Positions 44,974 to 54,266 of a stretch of 64,000 nucleotides of DNA are shown here, piece after piece. Source of the DNA: Thermoplasmata archaeon (lineage in GTDB: Archaea > Thermoplasmatota > Thermoplasmata > Halarchaeoplasmatales > Halarchaeoplasmataceae); the NCBI GenBank assembly GCA_003554965.1, contig PWHR01000014.1:1-64000 (forward strand). The letters run 5' to 3'. Both the position numbers and the translations under genes were made by a program. The first letter of the stretch is position 1. The number at the start of each line of letters is the position of its first letter. Under the pieces are notes generated by a model. The model worked only from the letters and a program-made list of their open reading frames with translations. It did no database searches and was not told the origin of the DNA.

Positions 44974-45970
44974 AGCTGAAAAATATAAGGATGAATTTGA
45001 TCAAGTAAGGGATGAGGTAAAGAAGGTCATAGTCGGATACGAAGACGTAATCGATGATTTTTTGGTCTGCTTGATCACAGGCGGACATATCTTATTGGAA
45101 GGAGTGCCTGGTATAGCGAAAACCACGATGATAAAGGTATTCACCAAAGCAGTAGGCCTAGATTATGAAAGGATACAGTTCACTCAAGATATGCTTCCTG
45201 CCGACATATCTGGTCACTATTATTTCAACCAGAAGACCGGTGAATTTGAACTGAGGAAAGGCCCTGTATTCGCTCAAGTTCTGATGGCCGACGAGATCAA
45301 CAGAGCTCCGCCCAAAACCCAGTCTTCCTTGATAGAAGCTATGCAGGAAAGACAGGTAACTATAGAAGGCAAGACTCTAAATTTACCTGAACCTTTTCTT
45401 GTGATAGCTACAAGGAATCCTATAGAAACAGAAGGTGTCTATCCTCTCCCGGAAGCTCAATTGGACAGGTTCATGATAAAGAGCAATATGGGATACATAT
45501 CTCCTGAAAAGGAATTGGATATGCTGAAAAACAAGAACGAAAGAGAGAGGATCAATGGAGGGCAGAAGGGAAGTGATGAATTCAACGACGAACTATCGAA
45601 AGTCAGAGTGGTAGGAAATGATTTCGGGCACGAGATTAGAGGTCTGCATAAAGAGGCTTACGTTTCCGATGACGTTTTAAAATATATCCGGGATATAATA
45701 TTGGAAACTAGGAATGTAGATGACTTCGTTTTAGGGGCTAGTCCAAGAGCTGGAGAACACCTCCTTTACTCTTCTAAAGCTTATGCCGTCATACAGGGTA
45801 GAGATTATGTCATACCAGATGACGTGAAGATAATGAGTGAAAAAGTGCTCCCTCATCGTGTGCTTCTTTCCGTAGAAGCCGAACTAGAAGATCTTACTGA
45901 GGTCCAGGTTCTAGAAAAGATATTAGAGAAGAAGGTGGATGCTCCTAAAGGCGGATTCAAGAAAGCTTAG
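44927..45970 (+). CDS. MoxR-family AAA+ ATPase
   Basis: A 347-residue ATPase. Walker A is GVPGIAKTTM, Walker B is MADEINRAPPKTQ, and SLIEAMQERQVTIEG, ATRNPIETEGVYPLPEAQLDRF and GASPRAGEHL complete the MoxR marks. MoxR ATPases act as chaperone-like motors for partner proteins with VWA or DUF58 domains, which are encoded here on the other strand. The start could also be the ATG at 44957; both leave the core whole. Its 3' end overlaps that of the convergent minus-strand gene by 14 bases. Confidence 0.93.
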   Translation: MTDLSGLEKEMEKLNEAEKYKDEFDQVRDEVKKVIVGYEDVIDDFLVCLITGGHILLEGVPGIAKTTMIKVFTKAVGLDYERIQFTQDMLPADISGHYYFNQKTGEFELRKGPVFAQVLMADEINRAPPKTQSSLIEAMQERQVTIEGKTLNLPEPFLVIATRNPIETEGVYPLPEAQLDRFMIKSNMGYISPEKELDMLKNKNERERINGGQKGSDEFNDELSKVRVVGNDFGHEIRGLHKEAYVSDDVLKYIRDIILETRNVDDFVLGASPRAGEHLLYSSKAYAVIQGRDYVIPDDVKIMSEKVLPHRVLLSVEAELEDLTEVQVLEKILEKKVDAPKGGFKKA

Positions 45971-46487
45971 TTCTTATCTCCATGGTGATCTGATATGGTA
46001 GGACGAGTGCTAATCCAAATCCGATCAGGAGAAGTGCCTGGGCTCCTCTATTTTCTGGAGATAAAAAGAATTCAGATATTCCTAAAAATAAAGGGATCAA
46101 GTAAAAAAGAAATATGGTAAATACCAGATATGAAACAGCTAAAATGACTCCTTTTCTATTTATATGTATATGAAGCTCGGAACCAAGTACCATTACCCAA
46201 TATATGACCACAGGGATCAAAAATGAGGCTGAAAAGATAATGAGATTGAAGAACTCACCCATGCCTCCGGTGGTCATGGTGAAAGGAGCATACAGCGTGG
46301 CTACACAGAGCGCTGGCATTTTTAACCAATCTATATCTTTATAAACGCTGAGAGAAGTCAAGAAAATCGGAACGGAAACCAAAAGAGAATGATAATCGTT
46401 AGAGTGGTAAAAGGTCGATACCACTATAAGCACACCGAGGAGATGGATTGTCGGATCTTTCGAGCTCTTTTTACTTTCAGAGATCAT
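45957..46487 (-). CDS. Small multi-helix membrane protein of the MoxR/DUF58 cluster
   Basis: A 176-residue protein from the ATG at 46487, which overlaps the DUF58 stop as ATGA and so is translationally coupled to it. It has five or so hydrophobic helices and no recognised motif; I cannot name a family. As the third gene of the minus-strand operon it is likely part of the same membrane system. Its end overlaps the moxR end by 14 bases. Confidence 0.6.
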   Translation of the reverse strand: MISESKKSSKDPTIHLLGVLIVVSTFYHSNDYHSLLVSVPIFLTSLSVYKDIDWLKMPALCVATLYAPFTMTTGGMGEFFNLIIFSASFLIPVVIYWVMVLGSELHIHINRKGVILAVSYLVFTIFLFYLIPLFLGISEFFLSPENRGAQALLLIGFGLALVLPYQITMEIRTKLS

Positions 46488-47887
46488 GTTTTCTTCTCCT
46501 CCCAATCTTCTAATATCATCACGCCTTCCTTTTCAGGATGTAATTCAAATATAGAGACATCCAATTTTTTTAATCTGTATATTATCTTCTCTAACTTTTC
46601 ATATTCTTTGTAAGTCTTTTCCAAAACATTTTCATCGACTTCCAATATCTCATACCAAGGACTAAAAGGTACAAGTAACCATACGATGTGCTGCATCTCT
46701 TTAAGATGCTCTACGGCTTTCAGGGTGGCTTGAGGATTCATCTCTAGGTCGGATATGATTATGATGAGCTTTTTCTTTTCACCAACACTTTTCATCTGAT
46801 TGACCGCTGATAAAACACCGGCTATCTGATCCTGTTTGATCCCTGAAACGAACTCGCTCAGTTTTTTAGAGAAACGTTTTTCTTCCTCATTCAACGAAGA
46901 AAGATATTCCGAATCTTGATATCTTTCAAGGGATATCTCATCCGAATCGACAGGACCGGGCAGGTCAGTCACTTTTTCGTATAGTGATCTAAAAGCGATA
47001 CTTTCGGAACTAGGCGCCTGATGGAATCTAACATCTTTATGGTCATAGGCGGTCATGCCTATATCATGTCCGAACATCTCAAAGTTCTTCAATATCTCTA
47101 AAGATACATATATGCCCTGTTCCAATTTAGTGGTCTTTTCAGAGGTTCTCCTCCTCATCGAGGGTGAACAATCTAAAAATATTTGAGCACCGACAGGAGC
47201 GAGCTTTTCATACTGTTTGGTCATAAGGGTCTGAAATTTCGATAAGGATTTCCAATGGATATCTCTTAATGAATCGCCAGGTTGATATCTCCTTATACCT
47301 TCAAACTCGTTGGATTTCATCCTGAATTCGATAGAACTTCTCCTCATCTCCGTTGTTTCCCCTCTTCTCGCATACTTTTTAGCCTTTTTTACCGCTTCCG
47401 GAGAACTATTGACTCTTACCACTTCATTGATTTGGTGTTCTATCGATTTTTTATAGAGCTCAAGAGTATCGAATATCGAGACACTCAATTTCCCTACGTT
47501 TTGATATCCTCTACTTTTAGGGACTAAAGAGTATGAAACAGATGAGTTGGTCAACATCTTTTCTTTTTTAATATCATCTTTATCCAACTCGAGATCTTTT
47601 CTAGTCTGTAAGGATAAGAGAATCGGTAAATTTTTATCACTTTTGATAACATGTTCGATCTCAAAGCTTTCATCGACGGTCTTGTTCTCTTTAGGTATCT
47701 TATCCTTCACCTCTATTGAACTCTCGCCTATCTCGTATCTTGCATAGAGAAAAAGCGAAAGAAGTGAAATCCCTATCAACCCTATATACGGTTCTGTTAA
47801 AAGAAAACTCACGGCGAAAAGTAGGATTGGGAAAAGAAGAAGGAATTTGCCCCTTTTACTCAGCTCTATACTCTTCACTTCACTCAA
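46484..47887 (-). CDS. DUF58 protein (VWA-like)
   Basis: A 467-residue protein with two N-terminal membrane helices (about 13-48), a beta-rich part, and the DUF58 core EFEGIRRYQPGDSLRDIHWKSLSK followed by a VWA-like fold (QIFLDCSPSMRRR with a D-x-S-x-S-like site, and IIIISDLEMNP). DUF58 proteins are the usual partners of MoxR ATPases. The DUF1616 gene lies just upstream (a one-base gap). Likely to act at the membrane in assembly of surface proteins or glycans; this role is inferred. Confidence 0.9.
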   Translation of the reverse strand: MSEVKSIELSKRGKFLLLFPILLFAVSFLLTEPYIGLIGISLLSLFLYARYEIGESSIEVKDKIPKENKTVDESFEIEHVIKSDKNLPILLSLQTRKDLELDKDDIKKEKMLTNSSVSYSLVPKSRGYQNVGKLSVSIFDTLELYKKSIEHQINEVVRVNSSPEAVKKAKKYARRGETTEMRRSSIEFRMKSNEFEGIRRYQPGDSLRDIHWKSLSKFQTLMTKQYEKLAPVGAQIFLDCSPSMRRRTSEKTTKLEQGIYVSLEILKNFEMFGHDIGMTAYDHKDVRFHQAPSSESIAFRSLYEKVTDLPGPVDSDEISLERYQDSEYLSSLNEEEKRFSKKLSEFVSGIKQDQIAGVLSAVNQMKSVGEKKKLIIIISDLEMNPQATLKAVEHLKEMQHIVWLLVPFSPWYEILEVDENVLEKTYKEYEKLEKIIYRLKKLDVSIFELHPEKEGVMILEDWEEKKT

Positions 47888-47888
47888 G

Positions 47889-48854
47889 CTAATCCTCCTC
47901 TACATCGACCCATAAGTGCAAGTTCCTATAAACTTCACCGTCTCTGAGCAGGAAAAAATTCAATTTCAAGGGTTCTTCGAACTGGTCCGTCTCTCCTCCG
48001 AGTGATATATTCATGGATTCATTCCACTTTTCATTATGATCCAGCTCTATGTTCATCTCTAAATAAGTATCGTTAGCTGGTATCTCTAAATTAAGATCAT
48101 CTGGTATGAGTCCTTCAGATTGCATCTCTTCATAGGAATATCCGAGACCTACTGCGAGAGTGTAATCAACCGCTTCATGTTCACGGTTGATTATACTTAC
48201 GATCACCTCGCTTTCATTTTCTGTGCTTAGCTGCTCTGGATAGTTGTCAGCTTCGCCTTCGGGTCCTAAAACGTAGAACTCAGTGAACCTCTCCCCGGTC
48301 CTAGGGGTAGTTGCGATGTGAACTGCTAGTGCTCCAGAAGCGATCAGTAGTACAACAGTAGCGACCACCAGGGCTTTATCGATCATATCATAATCTTCCC
48401 AATCTGGAGAGTTGACTTCGAATTCTATGCTGAATTTTTCCTCTGCTGGGATCGAATCACGACGGAAATAAGCCAAGAGGGAAAAAGTGAAGATGAATAG
48501 TGATTGCGAGTAAAGTATCGGCAAGAGGCTGATCTCCCAGATATAGTTCAAGAGCAGACCTATAAGAGGAGTTATCGCAATACTGAGTCCGAAGGAAAGA
48601 GCGATCCTTTCGATATGGTCTAAAGGTTCTTTCTCCGGGAACAGAAATGAGATGAGAACGTAACCGGGGAAGAAAAGAAGGAAAGGAAGACCCAGTATAG
48701 TTCGGAAAATACTATCTGGAATCAGTGCTATAACTGCGATCAGCACAGCGGTCATCACAGCGACGAAAACTAGATCCCATGGATTCTCCTTGATTTTTAT
48801 CTTCAATTTGCCGAACACCTGTGATTTAAGATTATAAGCTTCTTTATAAATCAT
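47889..48854 (-). CDS. DUF1616 membrane protein
   Basis: A 321-residue protein from the ATG at 48854, chosen because a TATA-like AGTATTTATC (minus strand, 48888-48897) would put transcription start after the ATG at 48887. Four N-terminal helices are followed by GLPFLLFFPGYVLISFLFPEKEPLDHIERIALSFGLS, a clear DUF1616 pattern, then a fifth helix and a soluble extracellular domain rich in E and N. DUF1616 proteins are found in archaeal surface-glycan and secretion clusters. First gene of the minus-strand operon. Confidence 0.85.
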   Translation of the reverse strand: MIYKEAYNLKSQVFGKLKIKIKENPWDLVFVAVMTAVLIAVIALIPDSIFRTILGLPFLLFFPGYVLISFLFPEKEPLDHIERIALSFGLSIAITPLIGLLLNYIWEISLLPILYSQSLFIFTFSLLAYFRRDSIPAEEKFSIEFEVNSPDWEDYDMIDKALVVATVVLLIASGALAVHIATTPRTGERFTEFYVLGPEGEADNYPEQLSTENESEVIVSIINREHEAVDYTLAVGLGYSYEEMQSEGLIPDDLNLEIPANDTYLEMNIELDHNEKWNESMNISLGGETDQFEEPLKLNFFLLRDGEVYRNLHLWVDVEED

Positions 48855-48958
48855 TTTGTTGTCAACTGTGTCTATCCTCGATGTCAAGATAAATACTGTA
48901 TGGCCGAAAGAGATATTAGTGATGTGATTAATTGTAAAAAGCAGCAGATGGTGAAAAT

Positions 48959-50698
48959 ATGGCTAAAAAAATATTGAGAGTGAATATGGAGGATTTGACG
49001 GTAAAAGAGGAAGAGGTTCCTGAAGAATACGAAAATCTCGGCGGTAGAGCGTTGACTTCTCAGATCATAGCGGATGAAGTACCCCCGAAGGCTCATCCTT
49101 TGGGGCCCAATAACAAATTGGTCTTTGCACCCGGTATCGTAACGGGAACCGGCTCACCGAACTCAGGGAGGTTATCCGCAGGGGGTAAATCACCCTTGAC
49201 CGGAGGAATAAAGGAATCCAATGCTGGGACTCCATTCGCAAAGACATTGGCTAAGAAAGGTATAAAAGCTATAATAGTGGAAGGGAAACCGGAAAATAAA
49301 GACAGGTATTACCTTCTAAAACTGAACGAGGATGAAAGTGACTTGGTCCATGCGGACGAGTGGGTCGGAAAAGGTCTTTATGAAGCTTACGAAGAACTGC
49401 ACGAAGAGTTCGGCGAAAATATAGAGATCACCGGTGCCGGTATAGCTGCAGAGATCGGTGCTTCCAATGCTGGGATATCTTATACTGACCCAGAAGGCAT
49501 GTCTTCTAGGTACTCCGGCAGAGGCGGTCTCGGCGCGGTGATGGCTTCTAAAGGGTTGAAGTTCATAGTGGCCGAAGAACCAAAGGAGGATAGGATCGAG
49601 ATCAAAGACGAGGAAACTTTCAATGAAGGCAGAAAAAAACTTGCTAAAGCTTTGGCTGAGCACGATATCACCAAAAAAGACGGCGCCCTGAATTCCTATG
49701 GTACCGCCGTACTTGTAAATATAATAAACGAGAGTGGTGGTCTACCTCAGAGAAACTTTTCTGAAGGAAGCGATGATAGGTCGGCTGAAGTCTCAGGAGA
49801 AAAGAAAGCCGAAGCTGTACAAGAAAGAGGCGGAGTAAGGCCACACAAATGCAGTCCAAGCTGTATAATTCAGTGTTCCGAGATATGGACAAAAGAGGGT
49901 GGAGAAGACCCCGTGGGAGTATTAGAATACGAGTCCGTTTGGGCACTCGGTCCCAACTGCGGTATCTACGATCTGGACACTATAGGCGAGCTGAACAGGG
50001 CCTGTAATGATCTTGGTCTCGATACCATCGAGATGGGTAATACGATAGCCGTAGCGATGGAAGGCGGCTTATTAGACTTTGGAGATGGAGTGAAAGCTTT
50101 AGAACTCATGGATGAGATATACGAAAAGACCCCCTTGGGCCGGATATTAGCTAATGGTGTAGAATTCACAGGGGAAGCTTTCGGTGTCAACAGAGTTCCC
50201 ACGGTGAAAGGGCAGTCGATACCCGCCTATGATCCAAGATCCATAAAGGGTATAGGGGTGACTTATGCTACAACTCCGATGGGTGCGGACCATACTGCTG
50301 GTTATGCTATCGCTCCAGAGATACTTGGAGTTGGTGGGGATGCAGATCCCTTTGAAAAAGAAAAAGGTGAACTATCAAAAAATCTTCAACGGGCTACAGC
50401 TGCCATAGATAGCGCCGGCTACTGCCTTTTCATAGCGTTCGCGACCATGGATATTGATGAAGGAATGGAGGGCGTTGTGGATACGGTAAACGGGGTTTTA
50501 GGTACGGACTATTCGATAGAAGATGTTATGGCGTTCGGAGCGAACGTCTTAAAGACAGAAAGAGAATTCAACCGGAAAGCAGGCTTTTCCAAAGAAGACG
50601 ATAGATTGCCCGAATTCATGAAAGAGGAAAAACTGCCACCGCACAATGAGGTCTTCGACGTGCCAGATGAAGAATTGGACTCGGTTTGGGAAGACTGA
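48959..50698 (+). CDS. aor: Tungsten-containing aldehyde ferredoxin oxidoreductase
   Basis: A 579-residue AOR-family enzyme. It oxidises aldehydes to acids with ferredoxin using a tungstopterin and a 4Fe-4S cluster. Cluster ligands are C298, C302 and C306 (CSPSCIIQC) plus C489 (GYCLFIAF). N-terminal segments GRALTSQIIADEVPP, VFAPGIVTGTGSPNSGR and SGRGGLGAVMASKGLK are typical pterin-binding parts. The aldehyde is not predictable from sequence. Ribosome site GGTGAAAAT lies directly before the ATG. Two MoaD/ThiS-like genes follow on the same strand, as expected for cofactor sulfur supply. Confidence 0.93.
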   Translation: MAKKILRVNMEDLTVKEEEVPEEYENLGGRALTSQIIADEVPPKAHPLGPNNKLVFAPGIVTGTGSPNSGRLSAGGKSPLTGGIKESNAGTPFAKTLAKKGIKAIIVEGKPENKDRYYLLKLNEDESDLVHADEWVGKGLYEAYEELHEEFGENIEITGAGIAAEIGASNAGISYTDPEGMSSRYSGRGGLGAVMASKGLKFIVAEEPKEDRIEIKDEETFNEGRKKLAKALAEHDITKKDGALNSYGTAVLVNIINESGGLPQRNFSEGSDDRSAEVSGEKKAEAVQERGGVRPHKCSPSCIIQCSEIWTKEGGEDPVGVLEYESVWALGPNCGIYDLDTIGELNRACNDLGLDTIEMGNTIAVAMEGGLLDFGDGVKALELMDEIYEKTPLGRILANGVEFTGEAFGVNRVPTVKGQSIPAYDPRSIKGIGVTYATTPMGADHTAGYAIAPEILGVGGDADPFEKEKGELSKNLQRATAAIDSAGYCLFIAFATMDIDEGMEGVVDTVNGVLGTDYSIEDVMAFGANVLKTEREFNRKAGFSKEDDRLPEFMKEEKLPPHNEVFDVPDEELDSVWED

Positions 50699-50736
50699 GT
50701 CCTAAAAAACCTTCTCTTATCTTTTATAACGATACC

Positions 50737-51018
50737 ATGTCTGAAAAAGTGAAGGTCAAACTGTTCGCACAGATAAGCGAGATAGCGGGCCGTAAAGAAC
50801 TTTTATTGGAGGGGGAGACCGTAGCTGAGGTCATCGATGAACTCGTCAAAGAAGTTCCGGAACTCGAGGATGAACTCTTCAAAGAGGAACAGAATGAATT
50901 GAGTGAAGACATAATCGTGTTGAAGGAAGGGAGGAATATCAATTACCTGAACGGTCTCCAGAGTGAAGTTGGAAAAGGTGACAACATATCTATATTTCCC
51001 GTTGTTGGAGGCGGTTGA
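50737..51018 (+). CDS. MoaD/ThiS-like sulfur-carrier protein with GG end
   Basis: A 93-residue ubiquitin-fold protein from the ATG at 50737; an upstream frame overlapping the aor stop is not needed. It begins VKVKLFAQISEIAGRKELLLEG and ends VVGGG, so the C-terminal Gly-Gly needed for thiocarboxylate formation is present. Such MoaD proteins give sulfur to molybdopterin/tungstopterin, and this one is encoded 39 bases after the aor gene. ATAA-rich sequence before it could be a second promoter. Confidence 0.88.
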   Translation: MSEKVKVKLFAQISEIAGRKELLLEGETVAEVIDELVKEVPELEDELFKEEQNELSEDIIVLKEGRNINYLNGLQSEVGKGDNISIFPVVGGG

Positions 51019-51035
51019 AGAAAAGGAGCATAAAC

Positions 51036-51317
51036 ATGCGTATAGATGTAATACTTTATGGAAAACTAGGTAAAAAGGTGGAAGGCTATGACGACACTTT
51101 GGGATCTCTTGCAAAGATAGAACTTGAGCTTGAAAAAGAACTGCAGATAGCCCAAGTTATGAAAAGATTGGATATAAGAGAGGAAGAAGTGAGCCACATA
51201 TTTCTTAACAGAGAATATTCTCATCCTGAAAGGGTGGTGGAAGATGGGGACAGGTTGGCCCTTTTTCCTAAAGATATGGCTCTGCTTTACAAATGGTATT
51301 TCTCTAAAAAGAGATAA
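51036..51317 (+). CDS. MoaD/ThiS-like protein lacking the Gly-Gly end
   Basis: A 93-residue protein from the ATG at 51036, which has AAGGAG at a good distance. It reads as a ThiS/MoaD-like beta-grasp fold (MRIDVILYGKLGKKVEG, EVSHIFLNREYSHPERVVEDGDRLALFP), but it ends WYFSKKR with no Gly-Gly. It therefore cannot carry sulfur in the usual way. It lies directly after a normal MoaD in the aor operon. It may be a fixed structural subunit or a decayed copy. Confidence 0.7.
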   Translation: MRIDVILYGKLGKKVEGYDDTLGSLAKIELELEKELQIAQVMKRLDIREEEVSHIFLNREYSHPERVVEDGDRLALFPKDMALLYKWYFSKKR

Positions 51318-51358
51318 ATAGTGCAAGTTCAAAAATTGGCTAAAGGGAGTTGAAAAAG

Positions 51359-51760
51359 ATGCTTGTGATGGAATTCGACGGGTCATGCAAAAATAATCCT
51401 GGCGGATCGGGAGGATATGGGGTCGTCATAAAAGAAGATGGTAGGATAATAGATGAATTGGCAGGTAGCCTCAAAGCCAGAGATGGCATGACGAACAACA
51501 GAGCGGAGTATATAGCGCTGATAATAGGTCTCAAGTATCTCAAGGCACATTATCCCGAACATTCTATAATCTGTAGAGGTGACTCCAAACTCGTCATATA
51601 TCAGATGACCGGTGAATACAGCGTTAACAGTGATAATCTCTTCGATCTCTGGAAAAGAGCCTCTAAAGTAGCAAACGTCATGAACGTCTCTTTCGAGTGG
51701 ATAGAAAGAGAGAGAAATAAGAGAGCCGATGAGCTGAGCAGAAGAAAGATGACGGTTTAA
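51359..51760 (+). CDS. rnhA: Ribonuclease HI
   Basis: A 133-residue RNase H from the ATG at 51359, supported by GGGAG about ten bases before it. It cuts the RNA strand of RNA-DNA hybrids. The four carboxylates are seen: D in FDGSCKNNPGG, E in NNRAEYIAL, D in RGDSKLV and D in NKRADEL. The length and form fit the short archaeal/bacterial type without an N-terminal hybrid-binding domain. Its stop overlaps that of the convergent peptidase gene by four bases. Confidence 0.93.
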   Translation: MLVMEFDGSCKNNPGGSGGYGVVIKEDGRIIDELAGSLKARDGMTNNRAEYIALIIGLKYLKAHYPEHSIICRGDSKLVIYQMTGEYSVNSDNLFDLWKRASKVANVMNVSFEWIERERNKRADELSRRKMTV

Positions 51761-53256
51761 ACTAGCCCATAGATCGGCTCATATTTTTCTTTCAGATATT
51801 CTATATGATAGTTCTCGTTCAACCCTTCTCCAGTCAGTCTTTTGGTCATCTCTTCCGCTTTATACCTTCTACCGTGCTGATGTATGTTATCTCTTAACCA
51901 TTCTCTGAGTTGTTGGAATCTCCCTTCATAGATGTTCTGCTTTAGGCCGCTGATATCATCTTTCGCACTCTGAAATATCTGTGCTGAATACAGGTTCCCC
52001 AAAGCATAAGAAGGGAAATATCCGAACTGACCTGCGGACCAGTGGACGTCTTGAAGAACGCCGTGAGATGGATCTTCAGGCACTATATCGAGGTATTCCT
52101 CCATCTTATTTTCCCAAACGACTTTACTCTCTTCAGGCTCTATTTCTTCCCTGAAAAGTCCCAGCTCTAGATCATACCGGAGGGCTATGTGGAGATTGTA
52201 GGTGACCTCGTCTGCTTCAACCCTGATGAAGGTAGGTTTAACTCTGTTTATCCTCCTGTAAAAATCCTCTTTTGAAACGTCTTTTAAATTAGAGAATTCG
52301 CTCTGTAGTTTTGGGAAAAGATAATCCATAAATTCCTGACTCCTGCCGACGAAATTTTCCCACAAACGAGATTGAGATTCATGAAAACCCATAGATATTC
52401 TCTTTCCTAAAGGATGTCCGTACCATTCTGGAGGTAGACCCTGTTCGTAAAGAGCGTGCCCAGTCTCGTGCATCAGGCTGAAAAGAGAAGTGAGATTATC
52501 TTCTGAATATCTGTTGGTTATCCTAACATCATCGTCCATGCCGATGGTGAAGGGATGCACCGTCTCATCCAACCTTCCATGATCGTAATCGTAACCGAGG
52601 TCAGCTGCCAATTCTCTGCAGATACTTTTCTGCTTTTCTATCGGAAATTTTTTTCCTTTGAATACGCCCTCTCCCGGTTTTTTGTTAATTGATAACATTT
52701 CTGAAACTATAGAGCTCAGTTCTTTTTTCATTGGTTCAAAGATACTTTCGATCTTCTCAGCGGTGAAACCCGGTTCAAATTCCTCTACAAGTGCATCATA
52801 AGGTTCATTTTCGTAGCCGATGTATTCTGCGACCTCTTTCTTCAATTCTATCTGCTTTTCTAGATGAGGTAAAAAAAGTTCAAAATCTGACTTCTCCCTA
52901 GCTTTTTCCCATGCAGACTGAGACTTAGTGGAGACCTTTGACATCTCCTGGATGAGATCATCAGGAACCTTATACTTCCTCTCAAAATCCCTGGTCATCT
53001 CTCTTACCGCAGCTTTTTCTACATCGTCCAGTTCAGCCTGCTTGGATTCTTTGTTCAATTTTTCTATACATTCTTTGGTTTTCTCAGATGTGAGCTTTTT
53101 GTGGTACAGACTAGAAAGTTCAGCTTTTGTTTTAGAACGCCCTTCAAGTGCACCTTTCGGCATATAGGTCCTTTCATCCCATGCCAGAAGGTAAAGAGCC
53201 CTTTCCATACTGCGAAGCTGTTCTGAGATTTTTAAAAGTTCATCATAGGTAGACAT
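51757..53256 (-). CDS. M32 carboxypeptidase (Taq type)
   Basis: A 499-residue zinc carboxypeptidase from the ATG at 53256, which fits a leaderless message: ATTTTATAAA lies about 25 bases before it. The zinc motif HETGHALYEQG (HExxH) and the later ESQSRLWENFVGRS with the third ligand E are clear, and the helical N-terminal ELLKISEQLRSMERALYLLAWDERTYMP is typical. It removes C-terminal residues from peptides in the cytoplasm. Confidence 0.93.
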   Translation of the reverse strand: MSTYDELLKISEQLRSMERALYLLAWDERTYMPKGALEGRSKTKAELSSLYHKKLTSEKTKECIEKLNKESKQAELDDVEKAAVREMTRDFERKYKVPDDLIQEMSKVSTKSQSAWEKAREKSDFELFLPHLEKQIELKKEVAEYIGYENEPYDALVEEFEPGFTAEKIESIFEPMKKELSSIVSEMLSINKKPGEGVFKGKKFPIEKQKSICRELAADLGYDYDHGRLDETVHPFTIGMDDDVRITNRYSEDNLTSLFSLMHETGHALYEQGLPPEWYGHPLGKRISMGFHESQSRLWENFVGRSQEFMDYLFPKLQSEFSNLKDVSKEDFYRRINRVKPTFIRVEADEVTYNLHIALRYDLELGLFREEIEPEESKVVWENKMEEYLDIVPEDPSHGVLQDVHWSAGQFGYFPSYALGNLYSAQIFQSAKDDISGLKQNIYEGRFQQLREWLRDNIHQHGRRYKAEEMTKRLTGEGLNENYHIEYLKEKYEPIYGLV

Positions 53257-53330
53257 GGATAGAGTTAAGATTGAATGTTTTATAAAATTAACTCCTCGAT
53301 TTTTGTTAGAAAAAGATGGAAAGGCATCGA

Positions 53331-54131
53331 TCATTTATTTTTCCCAACGATGATGTATCCACATTCTGTAGTGATCATTCCTTCAAACTTCTTTTCAAGT
53401 TCTTCAATCAATCGTTGCTTCGCACTATTCTCTAAACTTCGAGGAAGTCTCCTCAGGTAACTTTGATCACTTTTTGCATCAACCCTTTTCAGACAATTTT
53501 CTATACTGGTCTTCTCTCGGAAATTAAACTCAGTAAAGTTTACTATCTCTAAACCTGCTTTTTTTAAGTGTTTTTCGATCCTTTCATGGGATATCACTTT
53601 TTTTCCGATGAGTTCTTCTGCTTCAGCTCCGAATTCTCTCATCACCTTTTCATAGCTCTCTTGGACCTCTTTGTACCATTCAGGTGAAGGGGCTATTATC
53701 CCTACTCTACCATCTTTCTTCAATATATTTTTGATTTTTTTGAGAAAAGATAGATGATCAGAAATCCAGTGAAATAGATATGAGCTCACACAGATGTCAA
53801 ATTTCTTTTCGAAATCTGTGTTTATAAAATCAGAGTTGATGAATTCTATATTCTCTGCTCCGATTTCTCTCGATCTTTTTCTAGCCAATCTTATCATCTT
53901 TTCTGAGAGATCCAATCCGATTATCTTTCCTTTATCTAGTCTTTGAGCTATAGTTCTAGTGAGCTCTCCCGGTCCGCATCCGATGTCCAAAACTCTTTCA
54001 TTCCCCTCAATATTTAAAGTATTGAGAAGCATATTGTATTGGCACAATTTGCAGGGTATAACCCAATCTTCGTAATCTTCAGCGGTTCTATCATATATCT
54101 CTCTAACTTTATCTTGATCCAATCTAACCAC
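53331..54131 (-). CDS. SAM-dependent methyltransferase
   Basis: A 266-residue class I methyltransferase. Motif I is VLDIGCGPGELTRTIA, motif II region is GLDLSEKMIRLARKR and post II is INSDFINTDF. The fold matches Methyltransf_11/25 proteins such as BioC or UbiE-like enzymes. The GTG at 54131 is used, but the TATA-like CATATAAC lies close to it, so the true start may be slightly downstream. The acceptor cannot be read; the C-terminal third resembles no specific family. Confidence 0.85.
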   Translation of the reverse strand: MVRLDQDKVREIYDRTAEDYEDWVIPCKLCQYNMLLNTLNIEGNERVLDIGCGPGELTRTIAQRLDKGKIIGLDLSEKMIRLARKRSREIGAENIEFINSDFINTDFEKKFDICVSSYLFHWISDHLSFLKKIKNILKKDGRVGIIAPSPEWYKEVQESYEKVMREFGAEAEELIGKKVISHERIEKHLKKAGLEIVNFTEFNFREKTSIENCLKRVDAKSDQSYLRRLPRSLENSAKQRLIEELEKKFEGMITTECGYIIVGKNK

Positions 54132-54266
54132 CTTTCAATGTTATATGAACGTCTTTCGTTTTTGACATCAATCCATTTCTATAACGGAGTTATACTTAAG
54201 GCTTTTCAAAATATTATAGATTGATGGGAACGAAAGGAAATTGATATGACTGGATCGAATAAAAAA

